Assembly: GCA_022360175.1 (NCBI GenBank)
Contig: JAKSDI010000253.1
Coordinates: forward strand, 1 to 51,579
From: Chitinophagales bacterium
GTDB taxonomy: Bacteria > Bacteroidota > Bacteroidia > Chitinophagales > Saprospiraceae
DNA: 51,579 nt
Direction: 5' to 3'
Shown: positions 28,447-36,907 of the stretch, in pieces
How the letters are laid out: each line of letters begins with the position of its first letter
How positions within the stretch are numbered: the first letter of the stretch is position 1
Made by a program: the position numbers and the translations under genes
The notes under the pieces: generated by a model
Databases searched by the model: none
Told to the model about the DNA's origin: nothing
What the model saw: only the letters and a program-made list of their open reading frames with translations

Positions 28447-29280
28447 TCACTTCCTGGTATAATCGATGCTTAGTACAGGTATTTCAGAATGATTGACCAG
28501 CGCTTCCACATTGCTACCCGATAACATCCTTTTTAAAGGCCGACGATGATGATTGGAAATCCCGATCAACTGAGCTCCTATTCCTTCTGCAAAACTCCGG
28601 ATTCCTTTATCTATATTGTAATCTTTGTACACATAGGTTTTACAGGTAAAAGGAGCACACAACTCTTTAAAGGAAGCCATTGCCTCTTTACTCAAGATGT
28701 AAGGAGGGTCCATCAGCGAGGAAGTATGTACTTCTACTAGATGTATTTCGGGTACAAAATGCTTGACAAAATCCTTAAATTTCAGGAAAACCTCTTTTTC
28801 ACTTTCGTGGAATGTAGATGCAAACACTACCTTACTAAAGTCTACACTCTCTATTGCATTTTTTATTACCAATACTGGCAAATGGAGTTTACGCACTACC
28901 TTTTGTGTATTAGAACCTATAAAGTATTCATTTTTGCCGCTTGTCCCGTGAGAGCCCATTACAATAAAATCAACCCCATAACGATCTACAAATTTTTCAA
29001 CTCCATCTACTAATCTACCTCCACAGTAATTAAAAGTCATATCAAGAGCGGGATGTCGCTGTTTTAAATCGGCATACAGCACATCAGCATTATAAACCAG
29101 TTGTTGGGCTTTCGTCAATTTCTCTTTTTCAGCGGGTGACATTTCGTTCCAATTGGCAGGAATATTCAGGCAATGTAGTAAATGCAAACGAGCACCGAAA
29201 CGCTTTGCCAACTGGCTTGCTACATCAAATGCGTATTGAGCACATGAAGAAAAATCAGTAGGAACTAATATACTTTTCAT
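28447..29280 (-). CDS. Tandem universal stress protein (UspA-like)
   Basis: 277 aa from ATG 29278-29280 (MKSILVPTDFSSCAQYAFDVA). Two Usp domains. The first keeps the ATP-binding signature G-2x-G-9x-G-S as GSHGTSGKNEYFIGSN. The second has GISNHHRRPLKRMLSGSN, where the second Gly is Asn, so its nucleotide binding may be lost. An open frame extends nine codons upstream but breaks the normal Usp start. Belongs to the stress cluster of minus-strand genes ending at 33 kb. A 12-bp AT-rich inverted repeat lies upstream at 29358-29404, but no FNR-like dyad. Confidence 0.9.
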   Translation of the reverse strand: MKSILVPTDFSSCAQYAFDVASQLAKRFGARLHLLHCLNIPANWNEMSPAEKEKLTKAQQLVYNADVLYADLKQRHPALDMTFNYCGGRLVDGVEKFVDRYGVDFIVMGSHGTSGKNEYFIGSNTQKVVRKLHLPVLVIKNAIESVDFSKVVFASTFHESEKEVFLKFKDFVKHFVPEIHLVEVHTSSLMDPPYILSKEAMASFKELCAPFTCKTYVYKDYNIDKGIRSFAEGIGAQLIGISNHHRRPLKRMLSGSNVEALVNHSEIPVLSIDYTRK

Positions 29281-29357
29281 ATGTTTATTTTTTTCCTGCA
29301 GGTACAAAAATTTGCAGAAAAATATCTGCTCATATGCAACCGCTTCGCTCTCCCATA

Positions 29358-29404
29358 ATATTTATTAATAATGCTCTTTCCTATGATTTATGATTAATAA
29401 ATAT
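29358..29404. repeat. 12-bp AT-rich inverted repeat upstream of the Usp gene
   Basis: ATATTTATTAAT (29358-29369) and ATTAATAAATAT (29393-29404) are perfect reverse complements, 23-nt spacer, 78-124 bp upstream of the Usp start. May be an operator or chance in AT-rich DNA. Confidence 0.4.
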
Positions 29405-29483
29405 CATGCTCGTTTCATAAAAATAACTTCAGTAAGAATAAAATAGTAATCCGATAATTCTTGCGGGAAATGAAGATAAGATT

Positions 29484-29516
29484 AAAAAGGGCAATCACCA
29501 AAAAGGTAACTGCCCC
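29484..29516 (-). terminator. Intrinsic terminator of the 125-aa gene
   Basis: On the minus strand GGGCAGTTACC (29515-29505) pairs with GGTGATTGCCC (29499-29489) including two G-U pairs, 5-nt loop, then TTTTTAATC. Confidence 0.78.
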
Positions 29517-29543
29517 TCGTCCTAGTCGCAAAAGCCAATTTAA

Positions 29544-29921
29544 CTATTCGTATTTATCTTTGTAGTGACGTTCTGAAGAACCTCCTTTTCTATTTTGCTG
29601 CTCTAGAGACCAACTATCAGTAGAAGTTGTTTGCATCCAGAGGTTACCTGACTTTCGGAAGACTTGCACATTCAATCCAAATAGGTCATAAAATGTCTGT
29701 TCAAAGTCTCCTACGCTCATTTCTGGTGAAATGATAAAATCATCTTCTGAATGCTTGGTACGAGCATTTTTCAGGAGTTGTTCTGGTGCCAACTGTTCCT
29801 TCACTGGCGAGCCTTCTCCTGACTCATGGTGGCTCGCATAAAACTCTATCTTTAGTGCAGAAAATTTCTGATTAAATTCTCTCTGAATATCACGGATGGT
29901 TTTATTATCTGAAATTGTCAT
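29544..29921 (-). CDS. Conserved hypothetical protein of the stress cluster
   Basis: 125 aa, cytoplasmic, no Cys, no membrane segment. The block ISPEMSVGDFEQTFYDLFGL followed by NVQVFRKSGNLWMQTTSTDS and WSLEQQN is a pattern I recognise from uncharacterised Bacteroidota proteins found near universal stress genes; no function is known to me. Own terminator downstream. Upstream are a -7-like TATATTTG (29990-29997, minus) and an FNR-like dyad at 30042-30055. Context suggests a role under low oxygen or redox stress, an inference only. Confidence 0.75.
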   Translation of the reverse strand: MTISDNKTIRDIQREFNQKFSALKIEFYASHHESGEGSPVKEQLAPEQLLKNARTKHSEDDFIISPEMSVGDFEQTFYDLFGLNVQVFRKSGNLWMQTTSTDSWSLEQQNRKGGSSERHYKDKYE

Positions 29922-29989
29922 AGGCTTTCGCTTTATAATAATTTGGTTAGGGCCGAATATCCGCTTAATGTGTGCCTATAGCCACTACC

Positions 29990-29997
29990 CAAATATA
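29990..29997 (-). promoter_or_regulatory. -7 box (TATATTTG, minus strand) of the 125-aa gene
   Basis: Minus-strand TATATTTG fits TAnnTTTG, 69 nt before the ATG at 29921. No TTG is present at -33, as expected for an activator-dependent promoter. Confidence 0.42.
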
Positions 29998-30041
29998 GAG
30001 TGGCCAGACATCCTGACTGCTGACTAGAGTCAGTAGAGGAA

Positions 30042-30055
30042 CTGATTTTTGTCAT
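30042..30055. promoter_or_regulatory. FNR-like dyad, imperfect (CTGAT-TTTT-GTCAT)
   Basis: Core TGAT-N4-GTCA matches the Crp/Fnr half-site geometry (TTGAT-N4-ATCAA) apart from the outermost bases. Centre lies 51-58 bp upstream of the TATATTTG box of the 125-aa gene. Confidence 0.4.
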
Positions 30056-30111
30056 CCGATCTCAAATTCAACATTTTACAGGATATTTGAAGAAATGGGA
30101 TATCAGTATAA

Positions 30112-30141
30112 AATGGCCGTCAATTTGTATTATTGACGGCC
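30112..30141 (-). terminator. Hairpin terminator after the second Usp gene
   Basis: GGCCGTCAAT (30115-30124) pairs with ATTGACGGCC (30132-30141); on the minus strand it is followed by ATTTTATACTG. About 130 nt after the stop at 30269. Confidence 0.6.
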
Positions 30142-30268
30142 CTTCGAAAACTAACCTCACTAAATAGAAAAAATTCACCAAGCTATGATATTTAAATAAG
30201 CATTGTCCATCTTCAAAAAATGGAGTGCTCTATCATATCCTTTATTTAATAATTCGCCAAAGACGAAT

Positions 30269-31210
30269 TTATTTCACTACCAGTGTTGAGATATCTTTGT
30301 TGATGGATAACAGCTTTTCTGTTACACTTCCCATCAGTAATAATTCAACTCTTGAATATCCTTTCGCTCCCATCACTACCAGACCCGCATCCGCATTTTG
30401 AGCAGCCTCCATAATATAGTGTGCAATACCTGGCTCTTCCTGATTAATTAAAATCAGTTCTACTTCACTGGCCATTTCAGGAGCGTGCTGTTCAATAAAT
30501 CGCTGTAGTGCTTCTTTATGGTCTGCCTCAATCATTTTCTCCAGCTGCTGATACGTCTTTTGAATGCGATACACACTGATGTCAGGCATTTTAAACACAT
30601 GCACACAAATCACTTTAGCGGGCTCACCCAACTGCTTCTTCAATGCAATTGCCATTTTCAGTGCTTTGACTGAGTAGCTAGAAAAATCAATGGGAACAAC
30701 TATATGATTCAATTGTCGTGGTGCTGCTTCAGGCACAATCAATACATTGCCCTTAGCCTTTCGAGCTAAATTGCCAGCCAAAATGCCATGCTCTCCTTTT
30801 CCAGCTTTCTGACCAATCAACACCAAATCTGGAAGAATTTCAATAGCATCTTTGAGTAGTTCTTCCAATGGATTTCCTTCTCTGATATCCAGGCTTATAC
30901 TGGAAAGAGGGATATCCAATGTTTTTTGTTTAAGCTCCGCTTTCATCTCATTCAGCACTTCTTCATTTATTTCGAAATTGCTGATTAAGGATTGTCCTTC
31001 TTCCTCTATGATCGTATTGAAAACATCAAATGAGGGAAGAACATGCAGAAAATGTGCTGCCTCAATGGGCACTCGTTGTGCAAAGAAGTCAAAATAATCA
31101 AGGAGATGACTATCACCTTGCTCCAACTCCAATGCCACCATTACTTGCTGTAAGTGCAATGGTAAAATGCTTACGTCTTTGGTTTTCATATCTATTGGAC
31201 TTATGGACAT
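30269..31210 (-). CDS. Tandem universal stress protein (UspA-like), second copy
   Basis: 313 aa, two Usp domains. Domain 2 (from about residue 150, LNHIVVPIDFSSYSVKALKM) keeps the ATP signature GAKGYSRVELLLMGS. Domain 1 has only a degenerate GQKAGKGEHGILAGN. Start set at ATG 31208-31210 because it has a rare good Shine-Dalgarno (AAGGAG, 5-6 nt upstream); MKTKD at 31189 is the alternative. Two FNR-like sites 22 bp apart lie 52-87 bp upstream, one a perfect TTGAT-N4-ATCAA. Likely induced by a Crp/Fnr-family regulator; that is inference. Confidence 0.9.
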   Translation of the reverse strand: MSISPIDMKTKDVSILPLHLQQVMVALELEQGDSHLLDYFDFFAQRVPIEAAHFLHVLPSFDVFNTIIEEEGQSLISNFEINEEVLNEMKAELKQKTLDIPLSSISLDIREGNPLEELLKDAIEILPDLVLIGQKAGKGEHGILAGNLARKAKGNVLIVPEAAPRQLNHIVVPIDFSSYSVKALKMAIALKKQLGEPAKVICVHVFKMPDISVYRIQKTYQQLEKMIEADHKEALQRFIEQHAPEMASEVELILINQEEPGIAHYIMEAAQNADAGLVVMGAKGYSRVELLLMGSVTEKLLSINKDISTLVVK

Positions 31211-31212
31211 TT

Positions 31213-31223
31213 GATCTCCTTTT
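31213..31223 (-). promoter_or_regulatory. Shine-Dalgarno sequence deciding the Usp start
   Basis: Minus strand AAAAGGAGATCAA directly precedes the ATG at 31210. Such purine-rich sites are rare among the other genes here. Confidence 0.6.
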
Positions 31224-31261
31224 GATCTACTCCAATGTAGTCCAACTACCTATAGAAACTA

Positions 31262-31275
31262 ATGACAATTATCAA
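31262..31275. promoter_or_regulatory. FNR-like site, 9/10 match (ATGAC-AATT-ATCAA)
   Basis: Fits the TTGAY-N4-RTCAA pattern except for the first base. Centre is 22 bp (two helical turns) from the perfect site at 31284-31297, on the same DNA face, 52 bp from the Usp ATG. Confidence 0.5.
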
Positions 31276-31283
31276 ATTGAGTG

Positions 31284-31297
31284 TTGATTTTTATCAA
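31284..31297. promoter_or_regulatory. Perfect FNR-consensus palindrome (TTGAT-TTTT-ATCAA)
   Basis: Exact match to the FNR box TTGATNNNNATCAA known from Proteobacteria, located 74 bp upstream of the Usp start. No crp/fnr-type regulator gene is in this window. Confidence 0.6.
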
Positions 31298-31438
31298 GCG
31301 CACAAGAAGGCTTATATGCAGCTTCTTCAATAGGTTAAAACAGTTAGGAAAGTAAGGCTTTAAAAGGCTTCTAGACAGGTAATATCAACAGCAAATAGTT
31401 GCTACTGTTAAACATAAATTTTTAAACTATTAACAAGA

Positions 31439-31645
31439 CTAATGATGATCATACCATTTATCATTGGAAAAGGTATTTTCACTGCTATCATTGGCTCTTA
31501 AGATGAGGTAAGCTTGATACAAAACCAATGCAGGCACCACTACTATTCCCAATCCAATTAACCACTTGGCAGGATATAGTGCCATTAATGCTATAGACAA
31601 AATCAGTGCAACAAATATCCACACTGTTTTTATTTTATAGTGCAT
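31439..31645 (-). CDS. Small two-helix membrane protein
   Basis: 68 aa with two predicted transmembrane helices (about 7-24 and 28-49) and a short polar C-terminus (SNDKWYDHH). Not recognised. It follows the rhodanese gene by 26 bp on the same strand and is probably co-transcribed with it. Unlikely to be spurious: composition and hydrophobic pattern are protein-like and the neighbouring spacing is operon-like. Confidence 0.65.
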   Translation of the reverse strand: MHYKIKTVWIFVALILSIALMALYPAKWLIGLGIVVVPALVLYQAYLILRANDSSENTFSNDKWYDHH

Positions 31646-31671
31646 ATTATTGCTTTTGAGCAGTCAGTTAA

Positions 31672-31953
31672 CTAGGCAGCAAGCGCAGTCTCAATATCCT
31701 GCCAGCGACCGATGTTAAATACTTCCTTATATCCCAATACGCTAAGCGAATGGACTACCAGGCCTGAGCGATAGCCTGCTTCACAGCAAAACATCCAGGG
31801 TTTGGGTAAAGCTTCTAATTCCTTGAGGTAATAAAGATGCATATCCCAGGGGATATTAATGGTGTTTGGTGCGTGCATCAATTCGTACTCTTCTGCCGGT
31901 CGTACATCTATGATTACACCTTCGTTATTTTTAGGAATGTCATTGATCCACAT
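31672..31953 (-). CDS. Rhodanese-like protein with vicinal Cys active site
   Basis: 93 aa. Rhodanese strands VIIDVRPAEEYELMHAPNTI and IPWDMHLYYLKEL, then the active-site loop FCCEAGYRSG, where the catalytic Cys is preceded by a second Cys. The loop CEAGYRS differs from the usual CxxGxRS only slightly, so activity is plausible. Start at ATG 31951-31953; a TTG two codons upstream is the alternative. Paired FNR-like dyads lie 67-103 bp upstream. Forms a unit with the two-helix protein. Confidence 0.82.
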   Translation of the reverse strand: MWINDIPKNNEGVIIDVRPAEEYELMHAPNTINIPWDMHLYYLKELEALPKPWMFCCEAGYRSGLVVHSLSVLGYKEVFNIGRWQDIETALAA

Positions 31954-32019
31954 AATCAATAATTTTAGGAAGAATAAATAGTATCCATTAAAAGATACTT
32001 GACTCTCCTAAACAAAGCA

Positions 32020-32056
32020 CTGACAAATATCACTGGATCACGGTGATATTTGTCAG
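32020..32056. promoter_or_regulatory. Inverted pair of FNR-like dyads (or hairpin terminator)
   Basis: CTGACAAATATCAC (32020-32033) and GTGATATTTGTCAG (32043-32056) form a perfect 14-bp inverted repeat. Each arm is itself a TGAC-N4-ATCA / TGAT-N4-GTCA dyad, with centres 23 bp apart. It lies upstream of the rhodanese unit and 53 bp after the TraB gene, so it could also terminate that gene; the minus-strand tail (TGCTTTGTTTAGG) is only moderately T-rich. Confidence 0.5.
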
Positions 32057-32108
32057 AAGAAAGCCCTATAAATCAAGGTGCTTTATTCTATCATATCTCA
32101 TTAAAAAA

Positions 32109-33023
32109 TTATTTCAAAGCCTTTAAAGTATAGCCTTCTGCTCTCAGCAAAGCCACTACTCCTTCTGCTCCCCCTAGGTGACCTGCTCCTACAGCAAAAA
32201 AAGTAGGCTGCTCTTTCATCATATCGGCCATCACAGGTATCCAGTTACGGTTGCGTTGTACTAGTAGTAAATCGCCATATTCACCTATTCCCTCTTCTTC
32301 CTCCATTAGAGCCTGCATAGCCTCAATATCCTGCCTTTTGTACATATCCACCATTTCGGAAAATTGATCGTCAGCCGATTGCTCTGCCTGAATAGATTCT
32401 ACTAGCATTCGTGCCTGTGCATCATATGGTATGCTATCTGCTATCATGCTCATTTGAAATTCCGCAGTTTCTAATCCATCTATTGGGAGTCCTTTTTCCT
32501 GAGCCATTTTCATAAATTCCATCTCGTAAGACATCACACTGGCTTCTTCTCCACTCATATCCATAGACATAATGTCTCCCTGTCCCATCATAGATAAAAA
32601 CATTGGTTTGATACGCTCTACAAACATCATCGGTAAACCAATTGCATCAAAATGCTCTTTCACTATTGCATAATCTTCTTCGGAAAGCAAATCACTCAAG
32701 GTTGTATCTCCTGTCATAAAGGCTTTCATCATCAGTGGCATGAGTTTGGAGAAATCCATCATATCTTCCATATCGATCTCAAAAGCAACTCGCTTTGATT
32801 GGCCAAAAGCCTTTTCTGTAGCTTCCGTTAAGAAGTAATCTTCTTTTCCTATCATATGTATTGTTCCATATAAATAAGAAACTTGCTCCAAGCCTTTTCC
32901 ACTAATTTCCCAAAGTAGAGATTGTTCTGTTTGGGTTTCCTGTCCATTATCTACTTGGACCTGGGCAGGTAAAATTGAAATAAATGCATATACACATGCT
33001 ATTGTAAAAAGTATTTTCTTCAT
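32109..33023 (-). CDS. TraB/GumN (PrgY-like) family exported protein
   Basis: 304 aa. Signal peptide 1-20 (SILPAQ), then the TraB/GumN signature LLWEISGKG...SYLYGTIHM near the N-terminus, the acidic block VAFEIDMEDMM, and the C-terminal FAVGAGHLGGAEGVVALL. The family includes putative metalloproteases related to Tiki with two conserved GxxH/E motifs, here GTIH and GAGHLGG. Probably periplasmic; substrate unknown. Rich in Met and Glu in the central helical part. Confidence 0.88.
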   Translation of the reverse strand: MKKILFTIACVYAFISILPAQVQVDNGQETQTEQSLLWEISGKGLEQVSYLYGTIHMIGKEDYFLTEATEKAFGQSKRVAFEIDMEDMMDFSKLMPLMMKAFMTGDTTLSDLLSEEDYAIVKEHFDAIGLPMMFVERIKPMFLSMMGQGDIMSMDMSGEEASVMSYEMEFMKMAQEKGLPIDGLETAEFQMSMIADSIPYDAQARMLVESIQAEQSADDQFSEMVDMYKRQDIEAMQALMEEEEGIGEYGDLLLVQRNRNWIPVMADMMKEQPTFFAVGAGHLGGAEGVVALLRAEGYTLKALK

Positions 33024-33126
33024 CTTTTATTAAAAGTATTTGGTAACGGTATTATAACGATAAAAATTGAAACACATTTTCCTGGCCTCTTAAGACCAAC
33101 AAGGATAAATGGTGATAAGTTGTTGA

Positions 33127-36100
33127 TTAAAAATTAGCTGCCAGTTGTGCTCGTCCGGTATGTACCACATTAGCCGTACCCGTTTTCCGCCCTTCATAAC
33201 TCAACCTAAGCTGAATATTCTTTGCAAGCTGTTGATCAATGCTAATATTCCATAAAAAATTACGCCCTCTCTGCAAACCATTTAGCATAGCAAACCCCAC
33301 CGGAGAATTTGGGTTCCCTTCAAAACCTACATCAATATAGGAGAAATTGGATTGTATAGACCGTTTGGCAGATCGATTATATCTCAATTCCAGTTGAAAC
33401 TCATTTCTCAATGCTTGCTCTCCTCCATTTTCAGGTAAGTTTTCATCTTTTTGATATAGGTACTTTAGTTTAGTACGGAAAGTTTTTGCTGGCAAAAAAG
33501 TTAATTCCGGGCTCAAGTTAAAAAATGATATTTCATAATCCTTATTATTAAAAAACTCGGAATCACTTCCTCTCACTCCTGTTGTCAGCGTAAAAAAAGT
33601 ACTGATCTTACGCGAAATATTCCATCGCCCTTTAATGTATTGTTCCAAATTACTTCGACTCTCAAAACCAGTAGTCTGTACTATTTTACTTCGATTATCC
33701 TGCATTCCTAATTGTATATCATATACAGGGTCTGCCTGATTAAAGAAAAATACATTCCGCACATTAGAAGCAACCGATACAAGTGCTGTATCTGCAACAT
33801 CTAATTGAAAGGGATTATAAGGATCTATACCTTCTGCCTTTCTTGTTTTTCGCCGGATACTCAAATTAGAGATCGTTGAAAATCGGCTCAACATTTTTTT
33901 CATTCCTTTTTTTCCATACCAAATAGCCTTGGGATTAATACGCAAACTCTGATTCAAACTCACATTATCTGTACGAATAAACTCATCCGTCACAGTAGAG
34001 ATCCGTATATAATCTGCCAGATCCTGAAAAGGTGCAATCTCCATTTCATTTGGCTGTATAATACCATCCTTATTATAGAGAGAGTCAAGCCAGATATAGT
34101 TTCCTTCTCCTGGATTTACTCGCACATAAGTAAATTCCACTTTAGGTTCTTGACCAGATCCCAATTCATAAGTTGTTGCTCCCTGGAAGATACCTTTAAT
34201 CAGACTGAAATTAACATCTCCCCTCCCCAGATAAGTTTCTCCTGGCTCTTGGTTTACTATTTCTGGCAAGTCCAGTTGCAGTTGTCGATAAGTCAAATTT
34301 CCTGCAATTTTCAGCCTATTACTTCCACCTTGCAAAACCCAACTGCCATTGACGTTACCTTCTGTAGCCGTTGTGCTTTTCACGAAATCAGCAGCGACAG
34401 GAGCATAGTCAATTCGTTGACTAGCACTCGCTCCAAATGCAATTCCCTTTTTTTCTGGTAACTCCAGGAACAAGCGATACCGGTCGTAATAAAAACTAAC
34501 ATCTGTTAATGTATCAACTCCTTCTGTTTTGCGAGCATTTTTCTCCTGTTCACCATAAACTCCTATTTTCAAATCCCGTAGCTTAGGAAAAATACGTGTA
34601 ATGCTTCCTTTCGGCCTAAAAAAGGATCCGCTGCCGATTTCATCAGCTGTTGTTAATAAACTCCCTCTGATATCAATTTCCCATTTAGGGAAGCTACTCT
34701 TTAAACCTGCTGTATGTCGAAAGCCCTGATATAATGCTTCTCTGTCAAAAGTGCTAAAACCATAACTCAGGCTCCCTAAAGCTTTTTTTGATAGTATCAG
34801 TTCACCAGTTCCTATTTGCTCTGTTGCCGATTCAACATTCCCTACTCCCTGAACATTTGCCAGGTTCCAGTCACGCAAAAATTCAGGATTACGATATGGA
34901 TTAAAAGGGGTAAACGTTTTCTCTACCAATTCATAACTCAAACGGGTATCCAATTGCCAGGGTAAGGAATCGTTTCCCCATTCGATCGACCGATCAAAAC
35001 TAAAAAAGGCTGCTACTCCCGTATCATCTTTACTATCGAGGCTGGAGAAACGATTCAAGTTATTTTGACTGATTGCTACCTCTGTTTTGATCATGCCTTC
35101 CCCTTTCAACCGATATTCAGCTCCTACTGTCATCAGTTGCTGCTGTTTTGGCGCTGTTAGCTGAATGACCGGTTCATGGTTTCCCAGAGGTTGGCAATTA
35201 TCATCTACTCCTACCCAACGATATACCCTTTCATTAGCTGTTTGAGATTCATCCAAAACATAATGCCCTAAACCTTCTCCTACATAAGAGAAACGAGCCG
35301 TGAATTGAGCACTATCTTCGTTTGTTGTAAATAGGAGATATTCTATCAAAGAATCTGCATCGCAACTGATGATCGTTTCTACCAATTTATACGAGACGCG
35401 ATAGGGTGTAAATTCTTCTAATGTATCTATACCACTGGATACTGCTGATATCGTATTATCGCCTGCCATGCTAAGGATGCGTTTTTCATCATCACTCAAC
35501 TGCAAATCTCCTGTAGCATTTTTGCTATCCTGTTGACTAATCAAGCTTACATCCAATCGCAGGCGTTTGCGTTCATAAGTTGTATTAGCCGCAATTAAAG
35601 AGCGTACATATGCCTGATCGGCATACTCGAATTCTGCAACTATCCGACTATCTTTAGTGATAAGCCGCTTATTGGTAAAAGTTATTTCTCCTCTGTTATA
35701 GTCAACCACATAATCTGCTTCCAATCCTCTGCTCATCAATTCTCCATCCAGGAATACTTTTTCCGTTCCTGCTAATACAATAATGAAGCGTTCACCCTCT
35801 CTCCCTCTCAAACGATAAGGCCCCTGATTGCCTTCTATAGCAGCAATCTGATTGCGCGTATATTGTCCTCGGGCAATTGCGATGCTCGCATTAGCTTGCA
35901 ACATGCCTTCCCCTAATTCGATATGAGACTGATTAAAAGTAGCTCCTTGTAATTTTTTATAATAATTGAGAAAATAACTATTGGGACGCTTTAGTTCGTA
36001 ATCACCGGCTATCAGGCTAGTATGTTTTTTTTTCAATTGCACGAATATGCGATCAAATTCCTGCAATTGCTGAGTATTCCCTTCTGGTTGTAATGGGATA

Positions 36101-36648
36101 TTTTCATCTGTGATAGCTGCTAAAATTTCTATCCCATCACCCAGTTCTCCTGCTAGCTGTAGATTGAAACTTGAATTAAGCACAAGATCTTGATTATTTC
36201 CAAACGATATCCCTCTGGTAAAATTACCGCTATAATCCAGTCCTTTGAAATCCAATAATGCCTCCTCACGTTCATATGGATTGTAGGCCACTCCTATAAT
36301 GCCATCTTTCAGCATTGTAGCTTCAGAAGTATCTAGCTTTTGAAGGCTGTAGCCAAAATTATATGGAAGCCTGCGATAGGTAACATGAAGACTGTCTAAT
36401 TGTAGCGCATTGCCCCGAAAAAAAACGGTACGATCCTCTAAATAATAGTCTGCAGTATCTAATAAACTCCCTGTAGTAGCTTCCTTTATGCGCAAGCTGG
36501 AAAAAGCAATACTGAAGCTATCCAGTTGAACCCCCTCTTCTTTGGGCACAATGACCTTCTCTACTTTATTGGATAAGTTTTGTGCTTGCCCATACATCAC
36601 AGGCAGTACCAGGAAAAAACAGATCCAATGTAGGTAGGAAAATTTCAA
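33127..36648 (-). CDS. Very large outer-membrane protein of unknown function
   Basis: About 1,173 aa. No ATG is available at the 5' end: TTG 36646-36648 gives MKFSYLHWICFF..., a clean signal peptide ending MYGQAQ, and was preferred over TTG 36681. The mature protein starts with a beta-rich domain (about 20-120) and then SGNFTRGISFGNNQDLVLNS followed by ITDENIPLQPEGNTQQLQEF. I know this pattern from long uncharacterised Bacteroidota surface proteins. The C-terminal two-thirds consists of repeated amphipathic strands ending in GRAQLAANF, suggesting a large barrel. Not SprA by length or motif. Convergent-free, alone between the TraB gene and the secreted-protein block. Confidence 0.72.
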   Translation of the reverse strand: MKFSYLHWICFFLVLPVMYGQAQNLSNKVEKVIVPKEEGVQLDSFSIAFSSLRIKEATTGSLLDTADYYLEDRTVFFRGNALQLDSLHVTYRRLPYNFGYSLQKLDTSEATMLKDGIIGVAYNPYEREEALLDFKGLDYSGNFTRGISFGNNQDLVLNSSFNLQLAGELGDGIEILAAITDENIPLQPEGNTQQLQEFDRIFVQLKKKHTSLIAGDYELKRPNSYFLNYYKKLQGATFNQSHIELGEGMLQANASIAIARGQYTRNQIAAIEGNQGPYRLRGREGERFIIVLAGTEKVFLDGELMSRGLEADYVVDYNRGEITFTNKRLITKDSRIVAEFEYADQAYVRSLIAANTTYERKRLRLDVSLISQQDSKNATGDLQLSDDEKRILSMAGDNTISAVSSGIDTLEEFTPYRVSYKLVETIISCDADSLIEYLLFTTNEDSAQFTARFSYVGEGLGHYVLDESQTANERVYRWVGVDDNCQPLGNHEPVIQLTAPKQQQLMTVGAEYRLKGEGMIKTEVAISQNNLNRFSSLDSKDDTGVAAFFSFDRSIEWGNDSLPWQLDTRLSYELVEKTFTPFNPYRNPEFLRDWNLANVQGVGNVESATEQIGTGELILSKKALGSLSYGFSTFDREALYQGFRHTAGLKSSFPKWEIDIRGSLLTTADEIGSGSFFRPKGSITRIFPKLRDLKIGVYGEQEKNARKTEGVDTLTDVSFYYDRYRLFLELPEKKGIAFGASASQRIDYAPVAADFVKSTTATEGNVNGSWVLQGGSNRLKIAGNLTYRQLQLDLPEIVNQEPGETYLGRGDVNFSLIKGIFQGATTYELGSGQEPKVEFTYVRVNPGEGNYIWLDSLYNKDGIIQPNEMEIAPFQDLADYIRISTVTDEFIRTDNVSLNQSLRINPKAIWYGKKGMKKMLSRFSTISNLSIRRKTRKAEGIDPYNPFQLDVADTALVSVASNVRNVFFFNQADPVYDIQLGMQDNRSKIVQTTGFESRSNLEQYIKGRWNISRKISTFFTLTTGVRGSDSEFFNNKDYEISFFNLSPELTFLPAKTFRTKLKYLYQKDENLPENGGEQALRNEFQLELRYNRSAKRSIQSNFSYIDVGFEGNPNSPVGFAMLNGLQRGRNFLWNISIDQQLAKNIQLRLSYEGRKTGTANVVHTGRAQLAANF

Positions 36649-36831
36649 ATGAACATTTTCAGAATTGAATAAATCTATCAAAGAGCTTCAAAAACGTTAA
36701 ACTTAAAATTAAATTTGATTCTTAATTTAAAGAAACATAAATTGCCCCCACGTTCTCAATTTTAAATAAAACATAAAAGTGCTCTTAATCTTCTTTTATT
36801 CTAAACTTTTATAATTAAACGGTTTTGGAAA

Positions 36832-36877
36832 AGGGCTAATGCCATGCTATTTGGGAATTGCAAGTGGCACTAGCCTT
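36832..36877 (+). other. Hairpin in the region before the first secreted-protein gene
   Basis: AGGGCTAATGCCA (36832-36844) can pair with TGGCACTAGCCTT (36865-36877) with one mismatch and a 20-nt loop, 30 bp before the ATG at 36908. No T tail; could be a leader structure. Confidence 0.4.
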
Positions 36878-36907
36878 AATTATTAATATTTAATAACATA
36901 CAAAGTT

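Noticed and set aside
29358-29404. Further FNR-like site upstream of the first Usp gene
   Set aside because: The TGAT...ATCA halves here are 8 nt apart instead of 4, so the geometry does not fit; listed only as an AT-rich inverted repeat.
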